A DNA stretch of 64,000 nucleotides from Streptomyces spiroverticillatus (lineage in GTDB: Bacteria; Actinomycetota; Actinomycetes; Streptomycetales; Streptomycetaceae): the NCBI GenBank assembly GCA_014650415.1, contig BMUX01000021.1:33809-97808 (forward strand), read 5' to 3'. Under the pieces are notes generated by a model that saw only the letters and a list, made by a program, of their open reading frames with translations, was not told where the DNA came from and searched no databases. The position numbers and the translations under genes are program-made. Positions 17,225 through 25,234 of the stretch are shown here, piece after piece; the stretch's first letter is position 1; every line of letters begins with the position of its first letter.

Positions 17225-19336
17225 TCATCCTCGGGTACGCACCCGGTCATCTGCCAGGCGGGGTACGGGAGTTGGTGCGGCCGCAGGCTTCCGGGCGAGG
17301 TTCCCCGGCCACCACACCCGCCGCCCCAGCAGCACACTCGCACTGGTCACCAGGTACGTCCGTACGAGGAAGGTGTCGAGCAGCACGCCCACCGCCACCA
17401 GAATCCCCAGTTCGGCCATCATCACCAGCGGCAGCGAGGCCAGCACCATGAAGGTCGCCGCGAGCACCACCCCGGCGGAGGCGATGACCCCGCCCGTGGT
17501 GCGCAGCGCGGTGAGCGCCGCCTCCTTGGGCGTCGCGCCGCGCCGGGCCTCCTCGCGCATCCGGTGCATCAGGAAGATGCCGTAGTCGACGCCGAGCGCG
17601 ACCAGGAAGACGAAGGAGAGCAGGGCGAGCCCGGAGTCGAAGCCGGGGAAGCCGAGCAGCGGCTCGAAGACGAGCCCGCCGAGGCCGAGCGTCGCACCCC
17701 ACACCACCACGACGGCGGCGATCAGCAGCAGCGGTGCGACGAGGCTGCGCAGGAGTGCCATGAGGATGAGCGCGACGGCGGCCAGGACGAGCGGGACGAC
17801 GACGAGCCGGTCGCGGGAGTGGGTGGCGGCGGTGTCGAGGGTCTGGGCGCTGAGCCCGCCGACGTGCGCCCCGTACTCGGCTCCCGGCCCGGCCCGCAGC
17901 GCCTCAATGGTGGCGGTCTCGGCCGCCGATTCGGGGGCGCCCTCGGCGAAGACCTGGATCTCGGTCCAGCCGCCGCCGCTGCGTCCCTGCTGGGCCCCTG
18001 CGACGCCTTCGGTGGTACGGGCTCCGGCGAGCACCCGGGAGGCGTCGGCGGCGGGGGCGAACACGCTGATGGGCTGGCTGCCGCGGTCCGGGTGGGCGGC
18101 GGACAGCGTCGCCATGGCGGACACCGACTCGGGGGCCTTGGTGAAGCTGTCGCCGGTCTTCAGCTCGCCGGGCAGGTTGAACGCGCCGAGCGCGAGGGCG
18201 CCGAGCGCGACGACCCCGGTGACGAAGACGGCGGCCGGCCGCCGCCCTGCCGAACTCCCCATGCGGGCGAAGAGGCTGCGGCGCTCCTTCGGCTCGCTGC
18301 CGTACGCGGGGATCAGCGGCCAGAACACCCGCCGGCCGAGCAGCACCAGCAGCGCGGGCAGCAGCGTCAGCATCGCGGCCAGCGCGCAGATCACCCCGAC
18401 CGCGCCGACCGGGCCGAGCCCCCGGCTGCTGTTGAGGTCGGCGGCGAGCAGGCAGAGCAGACCCGCGACGACGGTGCCCGAGGAGGCGAGGACGGCGGGC
18501 CCGCAGCCGCGCAGGGCGGCCAGCATGGCGTCGTACGGGCGCACATGGCGGCGGAGTTCCTCGCGGTAGCGGGCGACGACGAGGAGGGCGTAGTCGGTGC
18601 CCGCACCGAAGACGAGGACGGTCATGATGCCGCCGCTCTGCCCGGTGACGACGACGTCGAAGCCCTGCACGAGCCCGTACACGGCGGCCCGCGAGGCGAG
18701 GGCCGCGACGCCGACCGCCAGCAGCGGGACCAGCCACAGGAAGGGGCTGCGGTAGGTGAGGATCAGCAGGACGGTGACGACGAGGACGGTCGCGATCATC
18801 AGGGTGCCGTCGATGGAGCCGAAGACCTCCCCGAGGTCGTGCTGGAGGGCGCCGGTGCCGCCGACCTCGGCGCTCAGTCCGTCGCCGTCCTGCACGAGGG
18901 CGCGCACGTCGGTGACGAAGGCGGTGCGGGCCTCTTCGTCGGTGCCCGGTCCGGCCGTGGAGACGGGGTACATGAGGGTGGCGCCGTCGGCGGAGGGGAT
19001 CGCTTTCGGGGGTGCGGCGAGGGGGTGGGCTTCGGCGACGGCGGCCGCCTGGCGTGCGGCAACCGCCTTGTCGGGGGCGGTGAGGCCGCCGTCGCGGTGG
19101 TAGACGAGGACGACGTCGGTGCTCTCCCCGCCGGGCAGCAGCTCGCGCAGTTTCTCCACCTGGGTGGAGTCGGCGCTCGCGGGGAGGTAGTCGACGGCGT
19201 TGTTGCGCTGTACGTCGCCGAGCCTGCCCGCGAAGGGCAGGGCGACGGCGAGCACGATCGCCCAGAGCGCGAGGACCGCCCAGGGGCTGCGGCTCCGGCG
19301 GGGTGCGGGGGGCGCTGGATTCGGGGTGGTGTCCAT
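17225..19336 (-). CDS. MMPL-family RND-type membrane transporter
   Basis: A 703-aa transporter with twofold RND architecture: TM1, a large extracytoplasmic loop (about 45-185), five clustered helices, TM7, a second loop (about 395-530), then five more helices. Diagnostic motifs are VFGAGTDYALLVVARYREEL in the first half and FLVALGVDYGIFLMHRMREE in the second, carrying the Asp-Tyr pairs of the proton relay. Actinobacterial MMPL proteins export lipids, siderophores or antibiotics; the substrate here is unknown. ATG at 19336. First gene of the operon with the kinase and regulator at 17220-15299. Confidence 0.93.
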   Translation of the reverse strand: MDTTPNPAPPAPRRSRSPWAVLALWAIVLAVALPFAGRLGDVQRNNAVDYLPASADSTQVEKLRELLPGGESTDVVLVYHRDGGLTAPDKAVAARQAAAVAEAHPLAAPPKAIPSADGATLMYPVSTAGPGTDEEARTAFVTDVRALVQDGDGLSAEVGGTGALQHDLGEVFGSIDGTLMIATVLVVTVLLILTYRSPFLWLVPLLAVGVAALASRAAVYGLVQGFDVVVTGQSGGIMTVLVFGAGTDYALLVVARYREELRRHVRPYDAMLAALRGCGPAVLASSGTVVAGLLCLLAADLNSSRGLGPVGAVGVICALAAMLTLLPALLVLLGRRVFWPLIPAYGSEPKERRSLFARMGSSAGRRPAAVFVTGVVALGALALGAFNLPGELKTGDSFTKAPESVSAMATLSAAHPDRGSQPISVFAPAADASRVLAGARTTEGVAGAQQGRSGGGWTEIQVFAEGAPESAAETATIEALRAGPGAEYGAHVGGLSAQTLDTAATHSRDRLVVVPLVLAAVALILMALLRSLVAPLLLIAAVVVVWGATLGLGGLVFEPLLGFPGFDSGLALLSFVFLVALGVDYGIFLMHRMREEARRGATPKEAALTALRTTGGVIASAGVVLAATFMVLASLPLVMMAELGILVAVGVLLDTFLVRTYLVTSASVLLGRRVWWPGNLARKPAAAPTPVPRLADDRVRTRG

Positions 19337-19440
19337 GCCTCCAGACTTCCGGCGGCAGGTCCCCGACTCGTCGGCCGTACAAACGAGTTGGGCCCTACCC
19401 CCGGGGGCGGCACGGGAGCGGTGCTACTCCCCGGGGAGTA

Positions 19441-20142
19441 TCAGGACGGCGTCCGGGCCGCCGCGAGGAGCCTCGCGGTGTCGTCCGCGCACAGCTGGAG
19501 GGCCGCGCCGACGGTCGCCAGGACCTCCCGCTCCGCCGGGTTGTACGGGCCGTCGGCCAGCGCGATGCGGGCGCCCTGGAGGAGCAGGGACTCGCGCCCG
19601 GCGGGCGCCAGGTGCGGGGCCAGCGGCTCCAGCGCCTCGTGCAGTTCGATGGCGAGGGTGGCGCTGTAGGGGCAGTCGATGCCGGACTCCGCCTCCTCGG
19701 GGAGGTAGCGGCCGGAGTCGGCGGAGAGCGCCTCCACGAGGTGGGTGAGCTGGTCCTCCGTACAGTCCTCGAAGCCCGCCGAGCGGACCGTCGCCGCCGC
19801 GGCGGCCGTGACCGTACGAGAAGGCGTGCCGCCCGCGGCGAGGACGGCGAGGGCGACCGTGTGGACGGCGTCGCGGAGCATCGCGGAGAAGCGCACGGAG
19901 GTCGGGTGGTCGAGGGCCTCGGTGCCGAACTCGCCCTCGCAGGAGGCGCATTGGACGAGGGGGCCGACGGTGCCGCGCGCGGAGAGCGGGACGCCGAGGA
20001 CGGTGAGGCGCCGGCGGCCGGTGCGCCGGGCGTAGTTGCGGTCGCCGCCGCAGCCGGGGCAGAAGAACTCCCCGTCGCCGACGGTGGTCCACGTGGTGCG
20101 CACGCCCCACAGGCTGAGCGATCGGCCTCGTCCTGGCAGCAC
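19441..20142 (-). CDS. TerB-like protein with N-terminal zinc ribbon
   Basis: A 233-aa cytoplasmic protein. The N-terminal zinc-ribbon-like part has two CxxC pairs (CPGCGGDRNYARRT and CASCEGEF). The C-terminal all-helical TerB-like domain ends with the characteristic acidic stretch LQGARIALADGPYNPAEREVLATVGAALQL. TerB domains bind metal and occur in stress proteins; the exact role is unknown. GTG 20142 (VLPGRGRSLS) is selected for its GGAGG 6 bases upstream. A longer GTG at 20199 would add 19 residues (MANITSNPGN) without a good site. It follows leuA on the same strand after a terminator. Confidence 0.8.
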   Translation of the reverse strand: MLPGRGRSLSLWGVRTTWTTVGDGEFFCPGCGGDRNYARRTGRRRLTVLGVPLSARGTVGPLVQCASCEGEFGTEALDHPTSVRFSAMLRDAVHTVALAVLAAGGTPSRTVTAAAAATVRSAGFEDCTEDQLTHLVEALSADSGRYLPEEAESGIDCPYSATLAIELHEALEPLAPHLAPAGRESLLLQGARIALADGPYNPAEREVLATVGAALQLCADDTARLLAAARTPS

Positions 20143-20234
20143 GGCGTACCTCCATAACGCTTCGGCATCATTGCCGGGGTTGGACGTGATGTTAGCCACA
20201 TCCGAGACCCCCCGTCAGCACCCTGTGGAAAGAC

Positions 20235-20273
20235 GGAGGTCCCGCCCCCGGCGCTGCGGGAACGGGACCTTCC
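20235..20273 (-). terminator. Terminator hairpin after leuA
   Basis: On the minus strand GGAAGGTCCCG (20273-20263) pairs with CGGGACCTCC (20244-20235), with one bulged base and an inner GC-rich loop. It starts 24 bases after the leuA stop and separates leuA from the TerB-like gene. Confidence 0.7.
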
Positions 20274-20296
20274 GAAACATGGTGGAAACAGGGAGG

Positions 20297-22069
20297 TCAG
20301 CGGGCCGCCCGGTTCACGGCGGAGACAACTGCCTTGAGCGAGGCCCGAGTCGTGTTCGGGTCGATGCCGATGCCCCACAGGACCTGGCCGTCGATGGCGC
20401 ACTCGATGTACGAGGCGGCCTGCGCGGAGGCGCCCTCGCTCATCGTGTGCTCCTGGTAGTCCAGCAGGCGGGCGTCGACGCCGACGGCGGCCAGCGCGTC
20501 GAAGAACGCGGAGATCGGGCCGTTGCCGGAGCCGGTCAGGACCGTCTCGACGCCGTCCACGACCGCCTCGACGGTGAGGGTGTCGGTGCCGTCGGTGTCG
20601 GTGGTGGTCTGGCCGGAGCGGACCTGGATGCGGCCCCACGGGTTCTCGGCGTTGGGCAGGTACTCGTCCTGGAAGACCGACCAGATGGCCTTCGGGGTGA
20701 CCTCGCCGCCCTCGGAGTCCGTCTTCTGCTGGATGATCTTCGAGAACTCGATCTGCATACGACGCGGCAGGTCCAGCTTGTGGTCGTTCTTCAGGACGTA
20801 CGCGATGCCGCCCTTGCCGGACTGCGAGTTGACCCGGATGACCGCCTCGTAGGAGCGGCCGACGTCCTTGGGGTCGATCGGCAGGTACGGGACCGCCCAC
20901 TCGATGTCGTCGACGGTCTTGCCCTGGGCGGCCGCGTCGGCCTCCATGGCGTCGAAGCCCTTCTTGATGGCGTCCTGGTGGGAGCCGGAGAAGGCGGTGT
21001 AGACCAGGTCGCCCGCGTAGGGGTGGCGCGGGTGGACCTCCATCTGGTTGCAGTATTCGCTGGTGCGGCGGATCTCGTCGATCTGCGAGAAGTCGATCTG
21101 CGGGTCGACGCCCTGCGAGAAGAGGTTCATGCCCAGGGTGACCAGGTCGACGTTGCCGGTGCGCTCGCCCTGGCCGAACAGGCAGCCCTCGATGCGGTCG
21201 GCGCCGGCCATCAGCGCCAGCTCGGCGGCGGCGACGGCGGTGCCCCGGTCGTTGTGCGGGTGCACGGACAGGCACACGTGCTCGCGGCGGGACAGGTTGC
21301 GGGACATCCACTCGAAGCGGTCCGCGTGCGTGGAGGGCGTCGAACGCTCCACGGTGGCGGGCAGGTTGAGGATGATCTCGCGCCCCTCCTCCGGCCCCCA
21401 CACGTCACAGACGGCCTCGCAGACCTCCAGGGCGAAGTCCAGCTCGGTGTCGGTGAAGATCTCCGGGCTGTACTGGTAGCCGAAGATCGTCTCGGGGCCG
21501 AGGATCTTCTCCGCGTACTCCATCACCAGCCGGGTGCCGTCCACCGCGATCTGCTTGACCTGCTCCCTGGTGCCGCGGAAGACCACGCGGCGGAAGGTCG
21601 GGGCGGTCGCGTTGTACAGGTGCACGGTGGCCCGGTGCGCGCCGCGCAGGGACTCCACGGTGCGCTCGATCAGCTCCTCGCGGGCCTGGGTGAGGACGGA
21701 GATCGTCACGTCCTCCGGGATCGCGCCTTCCTCGATGATGGAGCGTACGAAGTTGAAGTCGGTCTCGCCCGAGGACGGGAAGCCGACCTCGATCTCCTTG
21801 TAGCCCATGCGGACCAGCAGGTCGAACATCTCGCGCTTGCGGGCGGGCGACATGGGGTCGATCAGTGCCTGGTTGCCGTCGCGCAGGTCGGTGGAGAGCC
21901 AGCGGGGGGCCTTGGTGATGCGGGCCTCGGGCCAGGTGCGGTCGGGGATCGTGACGGCTTCGTACTGGCCGTACTTGTGGACCGGCATCCCGGACGGCTT
22001 CTGGAAGTGCGCGGCGTTCGTCACGGGGGTGGGGTTGCCGACGGACTGCTGGTCCTGCTGGGGGGTCAT
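20297..22069 (-). CDS. leuA: 2-isopropylmalate synthase
   Basis: First committed enzyme of leucine biosynthesis: condenses acetyl-CoA with 2-oxoisovalerate. The 590-aa length fits the long actinobacterial form. The TIM-barrel catalytic domain shows STDLRDGNQALIDPM (metal-binding Arg-Asp), GGIAY-type substrate segments and the metal-binding HxH in SVHPHNDRGTAVA. The C-terminal part (GEVTPKAIWSVFQDEYL onward) is the LeuA regulatory domain that binds leucine for feedback inhibition. The ATG at 22069 has GAGGAG about 11 bases upstream. It is preceded by a leucine-rich leader peptide (22155-22202), so transcription attenuation is expected on top of allosteric control. Confidence 0.97.
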   Translation of the reverse strand: MTPQQDQQSVGNPTPVTNAAHFQKPSGMPVHKYGQYEAVTIPDRTWPEARITKAPRWLSTDLRDGNQALIDPMSPARKREMFDLLVRMGYKEIEVGFPSSGETDFNFVRSIIEEGAIPEDVTISVLTQAREELIERTVESLRGAHRATVHLYNATAPTFRRVVFRGTREQVKQIAVDGTRLVMEYAEKILGPETIFGYQYSPEIFTDTELDFALEVCEAVCDVWGPEEGREIILNLPATVERSTPSTHADRFEWMSRNLSRREHVCLSVHPHNDRGTAVAAAELALMAGADRIEGCLFGQGERTGNVDLVTLGMNLFSQGVDPQIDFSQIDEIRRTSEYCNQMEVHPRHPYAGDLVYTAFSGSHQDAIKKGFDAMEADAAAQGKTVDDIEWAVPYLPIDPKDVGRSYEAVIRVNSQSGKGGIAYVLKNDHKLDLPRRMQIEFSKIIQQKTDSEGGEVTPKAIWSVFQDEYLPNAENPWGRIQVRSGQTTTDTDGTDTLTVEAVVDGVETVLTGSGNGPISAFFDALAAVGVDARLLDYQEHTMSEGASAQAASYIECAIDGQVLWGIGIDPNTTRASLKAVVSAVNRAAR

Positions 22070-22154
22070 TGCGTAGGGCTCCTCGGGTCTCCTGCAAGGG
22101 GACGGCCGACTGTCGCGCAGCACCAGATCCCGCGGGGAGGGGGTCGGCCTACGA
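22070..22154 (-). promoter_or_regulatory. leuA leader region (probable attenuator)
   Basis: The 85 bases between leuL and leuA carry the short inverted repeat GGCCT...AGGCC (minus strand, spanning the leuL stop at about 22144-22161) and further G/C-rich complementary stretches (GTCGGCC appears twice, near 22148 and 22108). These could form alternative hairpins controlled by ribosome stalling in leuL. The exact terminator/antiterminator pairing cannot be settled by eye. Confidence 0.5.
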
Positions 22155-22202
22155 CTACAGGCCCTCGCCGCGGCAGCTAAGGAGAAGCAGCCCGAAACGC
22201 AT
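22155..22202 (-). CDS. leuL: leuA leader peptide with four consecutive Leu codons
   Basis: A 15-residue frame, MRFGLLLLSCRGEGL, read from ATG 22202 to TAG at 22157-22155, 85 bases upstream of leuA on the same strand. Four adjacent leucine codons (CTG CTT CTC CTT) followed by SCRGEGL match the leader peptide described before leuA in actinobacteria. It is the sensor of ribosome-mediated attenuation: scarce charged tRNA-Leu stalls the ribosome here and favours leuA transcription. There is no Shine-Dalgarno sequence. TAGGCT lies 12 bases before the ATG and could be the -10 of a nearly leaderless transcript. Confidence 0.88.
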   Translation of the reverse strand: MRFGLLLLSCRGEGL

Positions 22203-22373
22203 GATGTGCCGCAGCCTAACCGAGGGGCGGCGGGGGTGCCGGTCCGTATCAGTATGCAAGACCTGACATGGATGTCGGGGAAACTGTGATCCTTCACTCC
22301 AAGCAATGAAATATGGACCGAATCATGGTCGCAGGTAGTGACACCGGCATGACCCAGTGCCACATTGCTCGCC

Positions 22374-23453
22374 ATGGAAGCCATCCATCCCGTTTTCTGC
22401 ACCATCGTGCCGCCCCACGTCCTCGACAAGCTCGCACGGGCCGAGGACCCCGCGCTCGCCGGACCCGCCCGCCGCACCCTGGAGGCGGACGCCCAGCAGC
22501 GCACCCACCGCCGGCTGACCACCGTCATCGGCGCCCCGTCGCTCGCCCCCTCCCCGGGGGCCGCCGACAACAAGGTCCACCGCCTCATCCACGACGCCCA
22601 GCACAAGACGGACCTGCCGGGCAAGGTCGTCCGCAAGGAGGGCGCCGAGCCCTTCAAGGACGCCACCGTCAACCGCGCCTACGCCGGCCTCGGCGCCACC
22701 TTCGAGCTGCTGCTGAAGGCGTTCGGCCGCAACTCCATCGACGGCGAGGGCATGCCGCTCATCGCGAGCGTGCACTTCGACCGCGACTACGGGAACGCCT
22801 TCTGGGACGGCGAACAGATGGTGTTCGGCGACGGTGACGGCGAGATCTTCCTCGACTTCACCCTCCCCGTCGACGTCATGGGCCACGAACTGGCGCACGG
22901 CGTCACCCAGCACACGGCGAACTTCAGCTACTTCGGCCAGCCCGGTGCGCTGAACGAGTCGATGTCCGACGTCATCGGCTCCCTCGTCAAGCAGTACGTC
23001 AACGACCAGACCGCCGCCGAGGCGGACTGGCTGATCGGCCAGGGCCTGCTCGCCGAGCGCGTCCAAGGCGTCGCCCTGCGCTCGATGAAGGCCCCCGGCA
23101 CGGCGTACGACGACGACGTCCTGGGCAAGGACCCGCAGCCCGCGACGATGGACGACTACGTCACCACCGGCCGCGACAACGGCGGCGTGCACATCAACTC
23201 CGGCATCCCCAACCACGCCTTCTACCTGCTGGCCGACGCGCTCGGCGGCAAGGCGTGGGAGCGGGCCGGACAGATCTGGTACGACACCCTCACCGCGGGC
23301 ACGCTCTCCACCACCCCGACCTTCGCGGACTTCGCGCAGGCCACGGTGGCGGCGTCGCGCGCCAGGTACCACGACGGCGAGGAGACCCAGGCCCTGCTGA
23401 AGGCGTGGGAGCAGGTCGGCGTGCCGACGACGCAGAAGAAGGCAAAGCTGTAA
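22374..23453 (+). CDS. Protealysin-like M4 metalloprotease
   Basis: A thermolysin-family zinc endopeptidase of 359 aa. The catalytic domain has the zinc motif HELAHG (171-176; His171, Glu172, His175), the third ligand Glu in GALNESMSDVIG (Glu195) and the proton-donor His region GGVHINSGIPNH. No signal peptide and no long FTP/PepSY pro-domain are present. Instead a short N terminus carries PPHVL (13-17), the propeptide motif of protealysin-like proteases, suggesting a cytoplasmic or unconventionally exported enzyme that self-activates. ATG 22374 lacks a ribosome binding site. The downstream small gene is its likely inhibitor. Confidence 0.93.
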   Translation: MEAIHPVFCTIVPPHVLDKLARAEDPALAGPARRTLEADAQQRTHRRLTTVIGAPSLAPSPGAADNKVHRLIHDAQHKTDLPGKVVRKEGAEPFKDATVNRAYAGLGATFELLLKAFGRNSIDGEGMPLIASVHFDRDYGNAFWDGEQMVFGDGDGEIFLDFTLPVDVMGHELAHGVTQHTANFSYFGQPGALNESMSDVIGSLVKQYVNDQTAAEADWLIGQGLLAERVQGVALRSMKAPGTAYDDDVLGKDPQPATMDDYVTTGRDNGGVHINSGIPNHAFYLLADALGGKAWERAGQIWYDTLTAGTLSTTPTFADFAQATVAASRARYHDGEETQALLKAWEQVGVPTTQKKAKL

Positions 23454-23472
23454 GCACGTCACGTACGAGCAC

Positions 23473-23502
23473 GGGGGCGTCCCGGAGGCCCGGGGCGCCC
23501 CC
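23473..23502 (+). terminator. Hairpin between protease and inhibitor genes
   Basis: GGGGGCG (23473-23479) pairs with CGCCCCC (23496-23502), and the stem continues inward with CCCGG/CCGGG. It lies 20 bases after the protease stop and 36 bases before the inhibitor ATG. It may be a partial terminator that sets the protease-to-inhibitor ratio, or simply the protease terminator. Confidence 0.55.
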
Positions 23503-23538
23503 TACCCGTGGAGCCGTACCCGTACTAGAACGGACCCC

Positions 23539-23811
23539 ATGCTTATTCAGGTAGTCCGCACCGGAGGATTCGCCGGGATCGAGCGCCGCGCCGAGATCGA
23601 CACCTCGGGCCGGCCCGACGCCCACGAGTGGCACGCCCTGGCCGGGGAGGCGGCGGCCGCCGGACGGGGGCTGCGGATGCCGGGGGCGGCGATCCCGGAC
23701 GGCTTCAGCTACGAGATCACGGTGGACGGGCAGACCTTCCACTGCGCCGAGCCGCAACTGTCGGACGCGCAGCGGGAATTGATCTCCCGGGTGCTGAAGG
23801 AGGGCGCGTAA
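23539..23811 (+). CDS. Emfourin-type protealysin inhibitor
   Basis: A 90-aa protein starting MLIQVVRTGGFAGIERRAEI. Emfourin is the small proteinaceous inhibitor encoded beside protealysin in Serratia. The shared traits here are the size, the opening V.R.GGFAGI pattern, the FSYEITVDGQTF strand pair and the position directly downstream of an M4 protealysin-like gene. It likely blocks the protease inside the cell. GGA lies 5 bases before the ATG. No signal peptide or cysteine pair. Family assignment rests on pattern and context, not on a search. Confidence 0.82.
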   Translation: MLIQVVRTGGFAGIERRAEIDTSGRPDAHEWHALAGEAAAAGRGLRMPGAAIPDGFSYEITVDGQTFHCAEPQLSDAQRELISRVLKEGA

Positions 23812-23832
23812 CGACACGTGCTGTCCAGACCG

Positions 23833-23855
23833 TTGACAGCGTTACCCGTGGGTAA
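23833..23855 (+). promoter_or_regulatory. Promoter with palindromic operator for the glucosidase operon
   Basis: TTGACA at 23833-23838 is a consensus -35. Just downstream, TTACCC (23842-23847) and GGGTAA (23850-23855) form a 6-bp inverted repeat with a 2-base spacer, placed where a repressor would cover the spacer and -10 region. It does not match the GAGCGCTC core of usual LacI-family glucosidase operators. The ATG of the glucosidase is at 23870, with AAGGA 11 bases upstream. Confidence 0.6.
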
Positions 23856-23869
23856 GGACGATCTCCCCC

Positions 23870-25234
23870 ATGACAACGCTGCCATCCGGCTCTCCGAGCC
23901 CGCTGCCCCGCTTTCCCGCCAACTTCCTGTGGGGCGTGTCCACTTCGGCGCACCAGATCGAGGGCGCGGCGAGCGAGGACGGGCGCGGCCTCTCGTCCTG
24001 GGACGCCTTCGCCGCCGAGCCCGGCCGCATCAAGGACGGCTCGAACGCGTCCGTGGCCTGCGACCACTACCACCGCTACCCCGAGGACGTGGCGCTCCTG
24101 AAGGACCTGGGGGTGGGCGCGTACCGCTTCTCGGTCTCCTGGTCGCGGGTGCTGCCGGAGGGTGCGGGCGCGGTCAACAAGGCCGGGCTCGACTTCTACG
24201 ACCGGCTCGTCGACGCCCTGTGCGAGGCGGGGGTGCGCCCGGTGCCGACCCTCTTCCACTGGGACACACCGCTCGCGCTGGAGCAGGCGGGCGGCTGGCT
24301 GGAGCGGGACACGGCGCACCGGTTCGCGGAGTACGTGGACGTGGTGGCGACCCGGCTCGGCGACCGGGTGGGCCGCTGGATCACCCTGAACGAGCCGGCC
24401 GAGATAACCCTCCTCGGCCACGCGCTGGGCGAGCACGCGCCCGGCAAGCGGCTCCTCTTCGACGCCGTGCCCGTCGCCCACCACCAGCTCCTGGCGCACG
24501 GTCTCGCGGTGCAGGTGCTGCGCGAGCGGGGCTCGGGCTCCATCGGCATCGCCAACTCGCACGGGCCGACCTGGGCCGCGTCGGACTCCGAGGAGGACCG
24601 GGGCGCCGCCGACTTCTACGACCTGCTGCTCAACCGCCTCTTCGCGGACCCGCTGCTGCTGGGGAAGTACCCGGACGGCATCGCGGAGATGCTCCCGGGC
24701 CCGGTCGAGGACGACCTGCGGCTGATCTCGCAGCCGCTGGACTGGTACGGCGTCAACTACTACCAGCCCACCAGGGTCGGCGCCCACGACCCGTCCGTCT
24801 CCGCCGACTTCGCGGGCATCAGCATCCCCGCGGAGATGCCGTTCTCCGTGCACCGGGTGGAGGGCTTCGAGCGCACGGCCTTCGACTGGCCGGTGGTGCC
24901 GGGCGCCCTGCTCGAACTGCTGGTGGGCTTCAAGGAGCGGTACGGGGAGAAACTGCCGCCCGTCGTCATCACCGAGAACGGGTGCAGTTACGAGGGCATC
25001 GACGACCAGGCGCGCATCCGCTACCTCGACGGGCACCTGCGTGCCCTGCACGACGCCATGGACGAGGGCGTCGACGTGCGCGGGTACTTCGTGTGGTCGC
25101 TGATGGACAACTGGGAGTGGGCGGAGGGGTACGCGCAGCGGTTCGGGCTCGTGCACGTCGACTTCGACACCCTGAAGCGGACGCCGAAGGCCTCGTACGC
25201 GTGGCTGCGGGACGCGCTGCGGGCACAGAGGTGA
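23870..25234 (+). CDS. GH1 family beta-glucosidase
   Basis: Retaining beta-glycosidase of 454 aa that cleaves cellobiose or other beta-glucosides in the cytoplasm (no signal peptide). The TIM barrel shows the N-terminal signature FPANFLWGVSTSAHQIEGA, the acid/base Glu175 in TLNEP and the nucleophile Glu369 in ITENG, plus the C-terminal NWEWAEGYAQRFGLVHVDF subsite signature. These residues are intact. The gene overlaps the following MFS transporter as GTGA, so import and hydrolysis of the sugar are coupled. Regulation is probably through the palindromic site at 23842-23855; no regulator gene is adjacent. Confidence 0.95.
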   Translation: MTTLPSGSPSPLPRFPANFLWGVSTSAHQIEGAASEDGRGLSSWDAFAAEPGRIKDGSNASVACDHYHRYPEDVALLKDLGVGAYRFSVSWSRVLPEGAGAVNKAGLDFYDRLVDALCEAGVRPVPTLFHWDTPLALEQAGGWLERDTAHRFAEYVDVVATRLGDRVGRWITLNEPAEITLLGHALGEHAPGKRLLFDAVPVAHHQLLAHGLAVQVLRERGSGSIGIANSHGPTWAASDSEEDRGAADFYDLLLNRLFADPLLLGKYPDGIAEMLPGPVEDDLRLISQPLDWYGVNYYQPTRVGAHDPSVSADFAGISIPAEMPFSVHRVEGFERTAFDWPVVPGALLELLVGFKERYGEKLPPVVITENGCSYEGIDDQARIRYLDGHLRALHDAMDEGVDVRGYFVWSLMDNWEWAEGYAQRFGLVHVDFDTLKRTPKASYAWLRDALRAQR

